Shown here: positions 17,540-27,380 of the stretch, in pieces
Layout of the letters: each line of letters begins with the position of its first letter
Numbering within the stretch: the stretch's first letter is position 1
DNA from: Rossellomorea aquimaris TF-12
GTDB lineage: Bacteria > Bacillota > Bacilli > Bacillales > Bacillaceae_B
Length of the DNA stretch: 64,000 nt
Direction of reading: 5' to 3'
Assembly (NCBI RefSeq): GCF_001648555.1
Contig: NZ_LQXM01000023.1
Coordinates: forward strand, 1-64,000
Notes under the pieces: generated by a model
Told to the model about the DNA's origin: nothing
Seen by the model: only the letters and a program-made list of their open reading frames with translations
Database searches by the model: none
Program-made: the position numbers and the translations under genes

Positions 17540-19075
17540 TTAAGATTGTGAAGAAGAGTTGTAAGACTTGCGTCGGTTAGACGATTGAGGTCTGCCTCCG
17601 CCGCCGCTACGGTTACGGTCTCCGCCACGGCTTGCGCCGCCTCCGCGATTTCCGCCGCCGCGGCTGCTTCCACCGCGACTTCCGCCTTTACCACTGCGTG
17701 CTCCACCTTTGTATCCACCGCCGCGATTTCCGCCGCCACGATTTCCACCTCTTGATGGTAGAGGACGTTCTTCTGTGATTTCAACTGGAGTTGTATCTGG
17801 CTCTTTTGTTAATACGCGAATAGCTGCTGCTACTGCTTGAACCGGATCATGATCTCCTAGGAATTCTTCTGCTAATTGATAGTAATCTTTAAGATCACTT
17901 TCTTTAGCCGCTTCAGCTAATTTTTCAAGAGCTAAGCGTTGTTGACCTTCAAGGGCTTCGTTTAAGCTAGGTGGCTTAAGAGCCGTCATTTTCTTCTTCG
18001 TTGTTTGTTCAACGATTTTCAGGTAACCCATTTCTCTTGGTGTTACAAAAGTGATGGACATACCCTTCTTACCTGCACGACCTGTACGTCCGATACGGTG
18101 AACGTAGCTTTCTGGGTCTTGAGGAATGTCAAAGTTGTATACATGCGTTACGCCTGAGATATCTAAACCACGAGCAGCAACGTCTGTTGCGATAAGAATA
18201 TCGATACGGCCTTCTTTGAACTTTTTCAGAACTGTCATACGACGAGCTTGAGAAAGATCTCCGTGAATTCCTTCTGCCAGGTAGCCGCGGATACTAAGTG
18301 CTCTAGCTAGTTCGTCTACTCTACGCTTTGTACGACCGAATACAATCGCTAGTTCAGGTGATTGTACGTCGATTAAACGTGAAAGAACATCGAATTTTTC
18401 TTTTTCGCTTACTTTAGTGAAGTATTGTTCAATGTTTGAAACCGTTACTTCTTTTGATTTTACTTTGATTACTTCTGGCTCTGTCATGAAACGGTTCGCA
18501 ATGCGACGAATCGGGTCAGGCATTGTTGCAGAGAATAGAAGTGTTTGTCTTGTGCTTGGAACAGTCTCAAGAATGCTTTCGATGTCTTCGATGAAGCCCA
18601 TGTTTAGCATTTCATCTGCTTCGTCAAGTACAAGTGTTTGAACGTTTTCAAGGTTCAGTGTTTTACGTTTGATATGGTCTAGTAAACGACCTGGTGTACC
18701 AACGATGATATGAGGGTTCTTTTTCATAGCACGGATTTGGCGTTGAATGTCCTGTCCGCCGTATACAGATAGCACGCGTGCACGCTTATCTGATCCAATG
18801 CGATATAATTCTTCTGATACTTGAATTGCAAGCTCACGAGTTGGTGCAATAACAAGCGCTTGAACATTTCCGTTCTTAACGTCGATTTTCTCGATCATTG
18901 GAATACCAAATGCTGTTGTTTTACCTGTTCCAGTTTGTGCTTGACCGATAATATCTTTACCTTCTAAACCGACTGGAATCGTACTTGCCTGAATTGGTGT
19001 TGCTTCTTCAAAGCCCATACGTTTGATTGATTTCAACGTAGATGCGCTTAAGTTTAAATCTGCAAACTTAGTCAA
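17540..19075 (-). CDS. cshA: DEAD-box ATP-dependent RNA helicase CshA
   Basis: 511 aa. The helicase motifs are in order: Q motif ([11 protein letters not shown]), motif I AQTGTGKT, Ia [29 protein letters not shown] and [11 protein letters not shown] dimerisation region follows, then a basic Gly/Arg/Ser-rich tail from about residue 440 that should bind RNA. CshA works with the RNA degradosome and in ribosome biogenesis, especially in the cold. The TTG at 19075 is the start because AAGGAG lies 9 nt before it and the protein then matches family members. No other start fits. Confidence 0.96.
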   Translation of the reverse strand: MTKFADLNLSASTLKSIKRMGFEEATPIQASTIPVGLEGKDIIGQAQTGTGKTTAFGIPMIEKIDVKNGNVQALVIAPTRELAIQVSEELYRIGSDKRARVLSVYGGQDIQRQIRAMKKNPHIIVGTPGRLLDHIKRKTLNLENVQTLVLDEADEMLNMGFIEDIESILETVPSTRQTLLFSATMPDPIRRIANRFMTEPEVIKVKSKEVTVSNIEQYFTKVSEKEKFDVLSRLIDVQSPELAIVFGRTKRRVDELARALSIRGYLAEGIHGDLSQARRMTVLKKFKEGRIDILIATDVAARGLDISGVTHVYNFDIPQDPESYVHRIGRTGRAGKKGMSITFVTPREMGYLKIVEQTTKKKMTALKPPSLNEALEGQQRLALEKLAEAAKESDLKDYYQLAEEFLGDHDPVQAVAAAIRVLTKEPDTTPVEITEERPLPSRGGNRGGGNRGGGYKGGARSGKGGSRGGSSRGGGNRGGGASRGGDRNRSGGGGRPQSSNRRKSYNSSSQS

Positions 19076-19233
19076 TGTTACATTCTCCTTTAATTTACAT
19101 CTTTTATAACTAATCAATATCTGATTATATTTTTAGGTCGGAACGAAATCTTACCCACCGAAAGACTTCGGTATCTAATCTAAAATCGTCTATATGAGAT
19201 GTGATGTTTTAGTTTATGTTTATGTTTCATACA

Positions 19234-19262
19234 AAAAAATACACTCTTCAAAATACGAAGAG
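19234..19262 (-). terminator. Terminator downstream of the esterase gene
   Basis: On the minus strand the stem CTCTTC / GAAGAG is followed by TGTATTTTTTT. It lies in the 270-bp gap between the esterase gene and cshA. The rest of the gap should contain the cshA promoter and cold-regulated leader, but no clear motif was found. Confidence 0.7.
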
Positions 19263-19346
19263 CAGCACGTCCAACATAATAGAACTATGTTGTAGTAATG
19301 TTACCACTTCTAGAAATGAATTTCAATCAAATGTAAAATAGTCAAT

Positions 19347-20036
19347 CTATTCATTTTGCAAGAAATGGTAGATCTCTCCAAAAAGTTCGTGCTTATCTTC
19401 ACTATGGCAGATTAAGTGCTTCGCTTTTGAGGAATAAAATAGGTTCTTTTCTTCAGAAGATATGGTTTCGTATATATATTTTGCACTTTTAGGTGGGACT
19501 ATCCCATCATTTTCTCCTTGGGCGATAAAGGTTGGGATGTCAATCTTTGTGAGCAGCGGACGAACGATACGTACTACCTTTCGAAACTCATAGGTGGAAA
19601 GGATCGGGGTTTTCGTTACTTTATATTTATAACGATTATAAAGCTCGTTTTCAAGAATGTTGCCTTCTAACCCTTCTTTGATTAAATTACCAATATCTTT
19701 TACGAGCTGTTTGAAATTCACATAATAGGCCGCTGCACTTAATAGTACTAATTTCTCGACATTATATTTCACTGATAGATACGAAGCGATTAATCCCCCC
19801 ATTGAAAAACCAATTACATAGACCTGGTCACATCGATCCAGAAGGGTTTTGAGTTCATTTTCAGCATGTTCTAACCACTCGATGTGTTTAATTCCTTTTA
19901 ATTCTAGGTTTTTACCGTGGCCAGGTAAGGTGGGCACAACGATATCCCAATCTGTTCTCTCCTCTAAATAGTCGGCTAATGGCTCCACCTCGTATGGTCC
20001 TCCAGTGAATCCATGAATGAGTAAACAACCAATCAT
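19347..20036 (-). CDS. Alpha/beta hydrolase, monoglyceride lipase/carboxylesterase type
   Basis: 229 aa. It begins MIGCLLIHGFTGGPYEV (oxyanion hole HGFTGG) and has the nucleophile elbow GFSMGG. The acid is probably in AQGENDGIVPP and the histidine in SKAKHLICH. This matches the Est30/YvaK carboxylesterase group that hydrolyses short- to medium-chain esters. It has its own terminator and no partner gene. The substrate cannot be read from the sequence. Confidence 0.85.
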   Translation of the reverse strand: MIGCLLIHGFTGGPYEVEPLADYLEERTDWDIVVPTLPGHGKNLELKGIKHIEWLEHAENELKTLLDRCDQVYVIGFSMGGLIASYLSVKYNVEKLVLLSAAAYYVNFKQLVKDIGNLIKEGLEGNILENELYNRYKYKVTKTPILSTYEFRKVVRIVRPLLTKIDIPTFIAQGENDGIVPPKSAKYIYETISSEEKNLFYSSKAKHLICHSEDKHELFGEIYHFLQNE

Positions 20037-20061
20037 TCGTCATCCCTACTTACATTTTAAA

Positions 20062-20100
20062 GAATAGAGGAGAGAGACGGGTATGAAACCATCCTCTCCT
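20062..20100 (-). terminator. Probable murF terminator
   Basis: A hairpin with stem AGGAGAG / CTCTCCT lies between murF and the esterase gene. The following U-tract is weak (TATTCTTT), so termination may be partial. Confidence 0.5.
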
Positions 20101-20134
20101 ACAACATTTTGTTCATTTGTAACCTTGTTTAAAC

Positions 20135-21514
20135 TTATGATTTTTTAATTCCTTCAATAATTTCTTCAAGCTTCATTCCTCTAGACGCTTTGAACAATAA
20201 TAACTCTTCCCCTTTTATCAAGGTTGATAATTCATCCTCAAGAGCTTTTTTATCTGTAAAAGAATGCACTCTTTCGGATGAGAAGTGTTCTAATGCACCT
20301 TTTGCAATCACGCTACCAAGATTTCCGTAGGTAAATACGTGCTGTACTTTTTCAGGGTCAATCAGAGTGCCGATTTCATAATGAAATTCTTCTTCTTTGT
20401 CGCCAAGCTCTAACATATCCCCTAAAATTAACATTTTGGTGTGATAGCCTTCTAGCTCTGAAACAAGTTGAATGGCAGCTTTCATTGAGGTTGGACTGGC
20501 ATTATAGGCGTCATTGATGATTTTCTCACCCTTCTTACCTTCCACCATTTCCATTCTCATTTGAGTTAGCTTCAAGGACTTCAATCCTTCTTTCATCTCT
20601 TCCACCGTTACATTAAATTCTTTTGCAATCAAAATGGCTGCTAATGCATTGTGGATATTATGCTGTCCCAGTACTGGAAGGAAAAACATTTCTCCTTTTG
20701 CCAAGGACGTTTCGAAGTAACTGCCGTTTTGATTCATTTCAATTTTCGTCGGGTAGATTGAGTTGAATTCACTTCGTCCAAAGGTTTTGACATGTTTAAC
20801 CTTCAGTTCCTTTACCTGTTCTTGTAAAAGCGGTTCGTCTCCATAATAGGCGAATAGCCCATCTTTCTTCAATCCTTCCACAATCTCAAGCTTGGCTTTT
20901 GTAATTCCTTCACGGGAACCAAGGTCTTGAAGGTGAGACTCTCCAATATTTGTTACAATCGCTGCATCAGGCTGTGAAATAGTAGATAGTAGTTCAATTT
21001 CTCCGAATCCACTCATTCCCATCTCCAAAACGGCAACTTCAGCGTCATGTGGAAGTGAAAGAATCGTTAATGGGAGACCTATATGGTTGTTGTAATTGCC
21101 TTGGGTTTTATGGACCTTGTATTTCACTGCAAGGATATTTGCAACAATATCCTTTGTTGTCGTTTTTCCGTTGCTTCCCGTGATACCAACTACTTTTAGA
21201 TCAAGTTGATGACGATACTGGTTCGCTAAGGATTGAAGAGCTAATAATGGATCCTCCACAACGAATACGGGGATATCTTCGGGAGGATTCGGAACATTGA
21301 CATCCCAGAGAGCTGCAGATGCACCTTTTTCAATCGCATTTCGGACAAACTGATGCCCATCCACATTTTCCCCTTTAAATGGGACAAACAAATTTCCTTT
21401 TTCGATTTTTCTCGTATCAATAGACACTCCTTGAATCACAATGTCTTCAAATTTAGAAAGATCATTTTTCACATCCAGCATTTCGCATATTTCTTTAACA
21501 CTCTTCTCAAACAT
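20135..21514 (-). CDS. murF: UDP-N-acetylmuramoyl-tripeptide--D-alanyl-D-alanine ligase MurF
   Basis: 459 aa Mur ligase. The ATP-binding loop is GITGSNGKTTTKD, followed by TQGNYNNHIGLPLT, the MGMSGFGEIELL segment and the C-terminal NDAYNASPTSM. MurF adds D-Ala-D-Ala to UDP-MurNAc-tripeptide in the cytoplasm. It follows ddl, which makes that dipeptide, so the two steps are encoded side by side. An AAGGAG-type ribosome site precedes the ATG. Confidence 0.97.
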   Translation of the reverse strand: MFEKSVKEICEMLDVKNDLSKFEDIVIQGVSIDTRKIEKGNLFVPFKGENVDGHQFVRNAIEKGASAALWDVNVPNPPEDIPVFVVEDPLLALQSLANQYRHQLDLKVVGITGSNGKTTTKDIVANILAVKYKVHKTQGNYNNHIGLPLTILSLPHDAEVAVLEMGMSGFGEIELLSTISQPDAAIVTNIGESHLQDLGSREGITKAKLEIVEGLKKDGLFAYYGDEPLLQEQVKELKVKHVKTFGRSEFNSIYPTKIEMNQNGSYFETSLAKGEMFFLPVLGQHNIHNALAAILIAKEFNVTVEEMKEGLKSLKLTQMRMEMVEGKKGEKIINDAYNASPTSMKAAIQLVSELEGYHTKMLILGDMLELGDKEEEFHYEIGTLIDPEKVQHVFTYGNLGSVIAKGALEHFSSERVHSFTDKKALEDELSTLIKGEELLLFKASRGMKLEEIIEGIKKS

Positions 21515-21570
21515 TTGCGTTCTCCTTTTATTCCTTCAGTATTTTTTAGTATTTCGAAATGAAAACAGAT

Positions 21571-21611
21571 GAGGGACTGCCTCGAGAAATGCATCCGCTG
21601 GACAGTCCCTT
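21571..21611 (-). terminator. Hairpin between ddl and murF
   Basis: Inverted repeat GGGACTG / CAGTCCC between the two genes, with TGTTTTCATTT after it on the minus strand. It may terminate or attenuate ddl transcripts before murF. Confidence 0.55.
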
Positions 21612-21619
21612 ATCAAGTA

Positions 21620-22693
21620 TTACATTGTGTGTTTAATGGTTTGCTTTTCTTGATAACGTTCTAATCCGAGGTCTACCAATTTCCCAATAAGTGTTGGATA
21701 GTCTACACCAGTGTGTTTCCATAAAAGCGGGAACATACTGTATGGTGTAAAGCCTGGCATGGTGTTTACTTCATTCATGTATATTCTGCCATCTTCTGTC
21801 AGGAAGAAATCTGCTCGAACTAATCCGGAACAGTCAAGTGCTTTAAAGGATTGGATGGCGATTTCTTTCATCTTGTCAGCCACGTCTTCCTCGACTTCAG
21901 CAGGGATGATAAGAGCAGTATCTCCATCTTCATATTTTGATTTATAGTCATAGAAGTCTGTCTTCGGAACAATTTCACCTGGAACAGAGCATTGTGGTTG
22001 ATCATTGCCAAGAACACCGATTTCAATCTCACGGGCTTTTACGCCTTCTTCGATGATGATTTTGCGATCGAATTGGAATGCTTCCTGGAATGCTTTTGCC
22101 AGTTCATCTCGAGAGGAACATTTACTTATTCCAACAGATGAGCCCAGGTTGGCAGGTTTTACAAAGCAAGGGTAACCAATTTCTTTTTCCACACTTTCAT
22201 AAGCTTGCTCCTCATTCGCTTTCCACGTACTGCGAATAAACCATGTGTAATTTACTTGTGGTATACCGGCTTGGGCAAATAAATTCTTCATGATGACTTT
22301 ATCCATTCCTGCTGAGGAAGCCAACACGCCATTTCCTACATAAGGAAGATTTAATAGTTCCAGCATTCCTTGTACAGTACCATCTTCACCGTTAGGTCCG
22401 TGAAGAAGGGGGAAAATCATATCATATCCTTCTCCTTTTTCTGATGAAGAAATGGATGTACTTAATGCGTTAGGTGAAATTTCTTCACCGTTGTTAAACT
22501 GTAGCTCTTTCACATCTTTTACAGGTGCGTTTAATTGCGGTCCCTTCATCCATTCTCCTTCTGTGGAAATGAAAATAGGGTGGATATCAAATTTATTTAA
22601 GTCCAAGGCTCCAATTACAGCCTTGGCTGTTTGTAAAGATACATTATGTTCAGCGGATTTTCCGCCGTATAATAAACAAAGTTTCGTTTTCAT
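21620..22693 (-). CDS. ddl: D-alanine--D-alanine ligase
   Basis: 357 aa ATP-grasp ligase. It starts [19 protein letters not shown], with [16 protein letters not shown], the glycine-rich [14 protein letters not shown] loop and the metal-binding [17 protein letters not shown]. It is the long-form Ddl. It makes D-Ala-D-Ala from the D-alanine supplied by alr at 9210. The start at 22693 has GGAGG 10 nt upstream. An ORF extension to 22717 lacks a site. Confidence 0.97.
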   Translation of the reverse strand: MKTKLCLLYGGKSAEHNVSLQTAKAVIGALDLNKFDIHPIFISTEGEWMKGPQLNAPVKDVKELQFNNGEEISPNALSTSISSSEKGEGYDMIFPLLHGPNGEDGTVQGMLELLNLPYVGNGVLASSAGMDKVIMKNLFAQAGIPQVNYTWFIRSTWKANEEQAYESVEKEIGYPCFVKPANLGSSVGISKCSSRDELAKAFQEAFQFDRKIIIEEGVKAREIEIGVLGNDQPQCSVPGEIVPKTDFYDYKSKYEDGDTALIIPAEVEEDVADKMKEIAIQSFKALDCSGLVRADFFLTEDGRIYMNEVNTMPGFTPYSMFPLLWKHTGVDYPTLIGKLVDLGLERYQEKQTIKHTM

Positions 22694-22989
22694 GTATGAG
22701 TAACCTCCAATTAGCAATAGATGTTTCTATTTTATCACTTTCATTCCAAAGGGAAAGAATGATTCACATGGAAAATAATATTTCCCACATTTGTCCTTGA
22801 TTCAAAAGACATTGTTTCCCTTAAAAGTTCCATATATATGTATGTAAGGGTAACCTCGTCTTGCCACAAGCGATTATTTATTTGAATACACTTAAAATTC
22901 CGCCTATTACTGAAACTATTATCATTTAGATCTAACCGTTGTATAATCCTCCTAACGCAAACATTTGTATTTTTAAGGAGGACATCTAG

Positions 22990-24177
22990 ATGAGAAAGCT
23001 TGGTTTACTTCCTAAGATTCTTTTAGGTATTGCTTTAGGTATTGTCATCGGTGCATTTGCACCAGAATGGTTTGTAAAACTATTCGCTACGTTTAATGGA
23101 CTTTTCGGTAATTTTTTAGGATTTGCTATTCCCTTAATTATCATTGGCTTCATCGCTCCCGGAATTGGCTCGATGGGAAAGGGAGCTGGAAAGCTACTGG
23201 GACTTACAACAGGCCTGGCTTACGGTTCAACAGTATTAGCAGGTATTCTTGCTTTTTCCGTTGCAAAGACTATTTACCCATCTTTATTAGCAAATCAAAC
23301 TTCTCAATCATTTGAAAACCCTGAGGAAGCTCTTCTTAAGGGATTCTTCACAGTAGATATGCCTCCGATTATGGGTGTAATGACAGCCTTGCTAATTGCT
23401 TTTACACTTGGGTTAGGAATGGCCGCTATCAAAGGCGATACTTTACAAAAAGGAATGAATGAATTTAGAAACATCATCGAACTTGTTATAGAAAAAATCA
23501 TTATTCCTTTACTGCCGGTTCATATTCTTGGTATTTTCGCTAATATGACTCAAGGTGGTCAAGTTAGTTCGATTATGTCTGTTTTCGCAAAAGTATTTGT
23601 GATGATTATTGTTTTGCATGTATTCTTTCTAATTATACAATATACAACTGCCGGTTCATTACGAAAGCAAAATCCATTTTCTATGATGAAAGGCATGCTT
23701 CCAGCTTATTTTACAGCACTGGGGACTCAATCTTCCGCTTCAACCATTCCCGTAACGCTTGAACGTTCGAAGAAAATTGGAGCTAGGGAACGAATTGCCG
23801 ACTTCTCCGTACCGTTACTGGCAACGATTCATTTATCTGGAAGTACGATTACTCTTGTTAGCTGTGCCATGGCCGTAATGTTTATTCAAGGGGAAGCGCT
23901 GACATTCACTCAGCTTTTCCCATTCATATTGATGTTAGGAATTACGATGATTGCTGCCCCTGGTGTTCCAGGTGGTGCTGTTATGGCTGCACTGGGACTC
24001 CTTGAATCCATGCTGGGCTTTGGCCCAACCATGACGTCCCTGATGATTGCCCTTTACCTGGCTCAAGACAGCTTCGGTACAGCCTGCAACGTAACAGGTG
24101 ACGGAGCCATCACCTCCATCGTGGACAAACTAACTCAAAAGAAACCCAAACCCGTCTCAACCGTAAAAGCGGGTTGA
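22990..24177 (+). CDS. Dicarboxylate/amino acid:cation symporter (DAACS family)
   Basis: 395 aa, multi-spanning membrane protein. It has the family N-terminus LPKILLGIALGIVIGAFAP and the re-entrant loop signature around LGTQSSASTIPVTLE, then PGVPGGAVMAAL and AQDSFGTACNVTGDGA. These match Na+/H+-coupled transporters of glutamate, serine/threonine or C4-dicarboxylates. The substrate cannot be decided here. TAAGGAGG precedes the ATG and a strong terminator follows. Confidence 0.88.
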   Translation: MRKLGLLPKILLGIALGIVIGAFAPEWFVKLFATFNGLFGNFLGFAIPLIIIGFIAPGIGSMGKGAGKLLGLTTGLAYGSTVLAGILAFSVAKTIYPSLLANQTSQSFENPEEALLKGFFTVDMPPIMGVMTALLIAFTLGLGMAAIKGDTLQKGMNEFRNIIELVIEKIIIPLLPVHILGIFANMTQGGQVSSIMSVFAKVFVMIIVLHVFFLIIQYTTAGSLRKQNPFSMMKGMLPAYFTALGTQSSASTIPVTLERSKKIGARERIADFSVPLLATIHLSGSTITLVSCAMAVMFIQGEALTFTQLFPFILMLGITMIAAPGVPGGAVMAALGLLESMLGFGPTMTSLMIALYLAQDSFGTACNVTGDGAITSIVDKLTQKKPKPVSTVKAG

Positions 24178-24191
24178 CTGGATTAATAATA

Positions 24192-24234
24192 AAAGAAGGT
24201 CCGTCCCTCAAATGAGGGACGGACCTTCTTTTTA
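24192..24234. terminator. Very strong bidirectional terminator (GGTCCGTCCCTC hairpin)
   Basis: A near-perfect 18-19 bp stem (AAAGAAGGTCCGTCCCTC and its complement) with a minimal loop, flanked by A/T runs, between convergent genes. The arm sequence GGTCCGTCCCTC recurs at 47455 and inside a gene at 51909. Confidence 0.92.
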
Positions 24235-24648
24235 TTTAATAACAAGTACAGGACGATCAGATTTTTGAAGTATTTTGTGGCTGACGCTTCCAAGTACGAG
24301 CTCTTGAAGTGCGTTAAGGTCTCGGCTTCCTACAACAATCAGATCCACATCTAATTCTTTGGCAGCTTTCAACACGGACTCACTTGGATCTCCTTTTTCC
24401 ATGCGCAGTTCATAGTGAATGCCTTCCTTTATAAATATATCTGTTACAGGAAGCAGTTTCTTTTCTCTTTCAACCTGAATGGAGAACGTGTCGGTACCTG
24501 TTAACACATCATGTTTGGAAGTCTCGTAATCTACAACATTGATTAGTGTTAATTGATATTCTGAGATATTCTTCATCATTTCTACTACTTGGTGGGCTGC
24601 TTTTTGAGAACCCTCGGACCCATCTGTTGCTAATAAAAATTTCTTCAT
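24232..24648 (-). CDS. Universal stress protein UspA family
   Basis: 138 aa. It begins KKFLLATDGSEGSQKAA and has the ATP-binding motif VVGSRDLNALQELVLGSVSHKILQKSDRPVLVI (G-2x-G-9x-G(S/T) type). It is probably a cytoplasmic nucleotide-binding stress protein. No sigma-B promoter of good quality was seen upstream. It lies 44 bp after the ribokinase gene on the same strand and may be cotranscribed. Confidence 0.93.
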   Translation of the reverse strand: MKKFLLATDGSEGSQKAAHQVVEMMKNISEYQLTLINVVDYETSKHDVLTGTDTFSIQVEREKKLLPVTDIFIKEGIHYELRMEKGDPSESVLKAAKELDVDLIVVGSRDLNALQELVLGSVSHKILQKSDRPVLVIK

Positions 24649-24692
24649 GCTTTCACCTACTTTTCCCTCATTGTAACAACGTTTTTCTCCCC

Positions 24693-25583
24693 CTACAATG
24701 AATACCTTTTCATCAAAGTATCCACTTCCCTACGCGTTGGCATTCCACCTTGGGCACCAAAGGCAGTAACGGATATAGATGCAGCACGGTTAGCAAAACG
24801 AAGACTGTTCAAAAGGTCCATGCCCTCTGATACCCCTACTGCAAAAGCGGCGTTAAATGTATCTCCTGCTCCTGTTGTATCAACTATGTCAACTGGATAA
24901 GCAGGAACAACGACCATTTTATTTCCGTCAAAATAGCGCACTCCTTTTTTTCCTTCCGTGAGAAAGAGCTTATTTGGGAGATTCCTGAGTGATTCTTCGA
25001 TCTCTGCTCCATCGAATAGTATAGAAGCTTCGTGCTCATTTGGCGTAATGTAAGAGGCCGCTTCCATAAGCTCATCCTTGACTTTCCGTGCCGGGGCAGG
25101 GTTAAGCATCAGCGGCACGCTATGCTTTTTACATACACTTCCGACAAAACCAACGGTCTCTTTCGGGATTTCCTGTTGAATTAATACCATTTGAGATTGA
25201 GAGATCACTTCTTCTGCCTTCTCAATCACGGAGGGGGTTAATCGGGCATTCGCACCCTGGACGACAATGATACTATTGTCCTCCTCAGCTAAGACAATAT
25301 GAGCTGTACCGCTTTCTCCCTTTACCACTTTCATATAACTAGTGTTTACTCCATTACTCTGCAAATTAGCAAGAATCTCTTTTCCATAATGATCATCTCC
25401 AATACAACCAATCATATGGACTTCTGCACCTAATCTAGCTGCAGCCACAGCTTGGTTCGCCCCTTTTCCCCCTGGTACTGTTTTGAAGGATTCCCCTAAT
25501 ACGGTTTCACCTGCTTTGGGTCGTTTAGACGATGTGACTACTAAATCCATGGAACTGCTTCCGATCACTGTAATCTTGGCCAC
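24693..25583 (-). CDS. rbsK: Ribokinase
   Basis: 296 aa PfkB-family sugar kinase. It has the N-terminal signature GGKGANQAVAAARLGA and the C-terminal DTTGAGDTFNAAFAVG with the catalytic aspartate. The substrate motif NPAPAR and the start SSMDLVV fit ribokinase rather than fructokinase or adenosine kinase. It phosphorylates D-ribose at O5. No ribose transporter or repressor is adjacent, which is unusual, so it may serve nucleoside salvage. Confidence 0.88.
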   Translation of the reverse strand: MAKITVIGSSSMDLVVTSSKRPKAGETVLGESFKTVPGGKGANQAVAAARLGAEVHMIGCIGDDHYGKEILANLQSNGVNTSYMKVVKGESGTAHIVLAEEDNSIIVVQGANARLTPSVIEKAEEVISQSQMVLIQQEIPKETVGFVGSVCKKHSVPLMLNPAPARKVKDELMEAASYITPNEHEASILFDGAEIEESLRNLPNKLFLTEGKKGVRYFDGNKMVVVPAYPVDIVDTTGAGDTFNAAFAVGVSEGMDLLNSLRFANRAASISVTAFGAQGGMPTRREVDTLMKRYSL

Positions 25584-25722
25584 AAATTCTCACCCTTTCT
25601 TGTTTAAAAATATCTTTTTCCCATCATGACACATTCCCTACAGCTGATGTAAGCAATGAGTCTTCGCTACAAGGAAATTTCTGTATAATAAAAGGGGATA
25701 TCTTTTGAAGGAGGGCTTTAAA

Positions 25723-26274
25723 TTGAAATTAACAGGTAAGCGTGTAACACTAAGAAAAGCTGAAGAAAAAGATGTAGAAACAATATGGGAATACGTTCAT
25801 AAAGACCCTTCCCCAGAATGGAAGAAATGGGATGCACCTTATTTTGAACATAAACGACTGTCTCTTGAAGACTTTATAGAGTCCTCTTTAAAAAACCAAG
25901 ACCGCAACCATGAATTCCAGCGAATCATCGAGGTGGATAGCAAAGTAATCGGAACAGTCAGCTACTATTGGGAATATGAGCCCACTAGATGGCTGGAAGC
26001 AGGCATCGTCATTTATAACCCTGCCTATTGGAATGGTGGTTATGGCACTGAAGCTTTGGAGATGTGGGTGGATCATCTTTTTGAAACAAAAGAAATTGGC
26101 CGAGTAGGCATCACTACTTGGTCAGGCAACGAACGAATGATGAGGGCTGCGGAAAAAATCGGTATGCAGCTTGAAGGACGTATGCGAAAGTGTCGCTACT
26201 ATAATGGTGTCTACTATGATTCTATTCGAATGGGCATCATACGAGAAGAATGGGAAGAGAAACGTTCCCAATAG
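25723..26274 (+). CDS. GNAT family N-acetyltransferase (RimJ/RimL type)
   Basis: 183 aa. It has the GNAT acetyl-CoA signature in the segment PAYWNGGYGTEALEMWVDHLF and a C-terminal GRMRKCRYYNGVYYDSIRMGI, which is typical of the RimJ/RimL subgroup. The TTG at 25723 is the start: AAGGAGG lies 7-8 nt upstream, and that site would be inside the gene if translation began earlier. The acceptor is unknown. It lies 12 bp before the flavoprotein gene, so the two likely form an operon. Confidence 0.88.
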   Translation: MKLTGKRVTLRKAEEKDVETIWEYVHKDPSPEWKKWDAPYFEHKRLSLEDFIESSLKNQDRNHEFQRIIEVDSKVIGTVSYYWEYEPTRWLEAGIVIYNPAYWNGGYGTEALEMWVDHLFETKEIGRVGITTWSGNERMMRAAEKIGMQLEGRMRKCRYYNGVYYDSIRMGIIREEWEEKRSQ

Positions 26275-26286
26275 AGGAGCTTTTTT

Positions 26287-27375
26287 ATGAAAACAATCAT
26301 TTTAATAGGTGGCGGACATAGTCACCTATTTTGCTTAAAAAAATTGATTCAACAAAAACAGGCAAACGAAAAATGGATTCTTATTTCTCCATCTCAATAC
26401 CAATACTATTCCGGCATGTTTTCCGGATACACAGAAGGAATTTATTCTCTTGAAGAGACTCGAATTGATTTGAAAGCCTTATGCGATTCATCAGGATGTG
26501 ATCTCGTCGAGAGTACTGTTCTATCTATCGATCCACATGCGCAGCATTTACTAACAGATAAAGGGGAGGTTTTAAACTATGATATTGTCTCCTTTGATAT
26601 CGGTTCAAAAAATGATTCTCTTGAAATAAAAGGGTTGCAAAAGCAAAACCTCCCGATTAAACCAAACTATCGATTTCCAGAACAAATTAAAAAACTACAT
26701 AGAAGTCCACGAACCGCTTTTATCGGTGGAGGATCTGCAAGCATTGAGATGGCCCTTTCATTGAAAGCCTGGAAAGAATCAAACGCACATCACCACCATA
26801 CGATTTCAGTCATCCACTCCTCTCCCCTTTTAGAGAAAGCAGGTTCAAGTACCTCTAAGAAAATAACGAAATTGGCGGAAGCTAAAGGAATAGAACTATA
26901 CCCATCACGAGTTGAGAGAATATCCGATGAATATGTATGGACGAATGATGATTCCTCCATTCCATTCGATGAAGTCATTTTTTTAGGAGGACCCAAAGCA
27001 CCTCCTCTATTTGGAAGCAGCAAGTTAGCAACAGATGAACAAGGGTTTCTTTTACTAAACTCCTACCTCCAATCTGTTGATTTTCCAAATGTCTTTGGTG
27101 CCGGTGACTGCGGAACATTAATTGACTTCCCCCATACACCCAAAAACGGAGTCACTGCCGTCAAACAAGGACCGATTTTATGGAATAACCTGCTCGCTGC
27201 CAAAAACAAAGGAAAACTGCTACCCTTTGAGCCTCAAAAAAGACATCTAGCCATAATGTCCGTTGGCAATAAGACAGGGTTTTTAACGTATGGTTCTTTT
27301 TCTTTAGTGAGTAATTGGGCTTGGAGGTTGAAGAATTGGATTGATGTGAGGTTTATATGGAGGTATGGTGGGTGA
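26287..27375 (+). CDS. FAD-dependent pyridine nucleotide oxidoreductase, NDH-2-like
   Basis: 362 aa. The FAD-binding start is IILIGGGHSHLFCLKKL, a second dinucleotide fold is at TAFIGGGSASIEMALSL, and the FAD-closing motif is FPNVFGAGDCGT. No CxxC redox pair is seen, so it is closer to NDH-2-type proteins than to disulfide reductases. GGGHSH at the N-terminus is typical of the flavoprotein domain fused to selenophosphate synthetase in some bacteria. No selD is nearby. The electron acceptor is unknown. Confidence 0.82.
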   Translation: MKTIILIGGGHSHLFCLKKLIQQKQANEKWILISPSQYQYYSGMFSGYTEGIYSLEETRIDLKALCDSSGCDLVESTVLSIDPHAQHLLTDKGEVLNYDIVSFDIGSKNDSLEIKGLQKQNLPIKPNYRFPEQIKKLHRSPRTAFIGGGSASIEMALSLKAWKESNAHHHHTISVIHSSPLLEKAGSSTSKKITKLAEAKGIELYPSRVERISDEYVWTNDDSSIPFDEVIFLGGPKAPPLFGSSKLATDEQGFLLLNSYLQSVDFPNVFGAGDCGTLIDFPHTPKNGVTAVKQGPILWNNLLAAKNKGKLLPFEPQKRHLAIMSVGNKTGFLTYGSFSLVSNWAWRLKNWIDVRFIWRYGG

Positions 27376-27380
27376 GGTGT

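Noticed and set aside
17515-17784. Minus-strand ORF rich in Ala, Val and Glu over the cshA tail
   Set aside because: It is an out-of-frame reading of the Gly/Arg-rich tail of CshA, caused by its GGN/CGN codon pattern.
24693-25583. Fructokinase or adenosine kinase
   Set aside because: GGKGANQAVAAARLGA and NPAPAR fit ribokinase better, although no ribose transport genes are adjacent.
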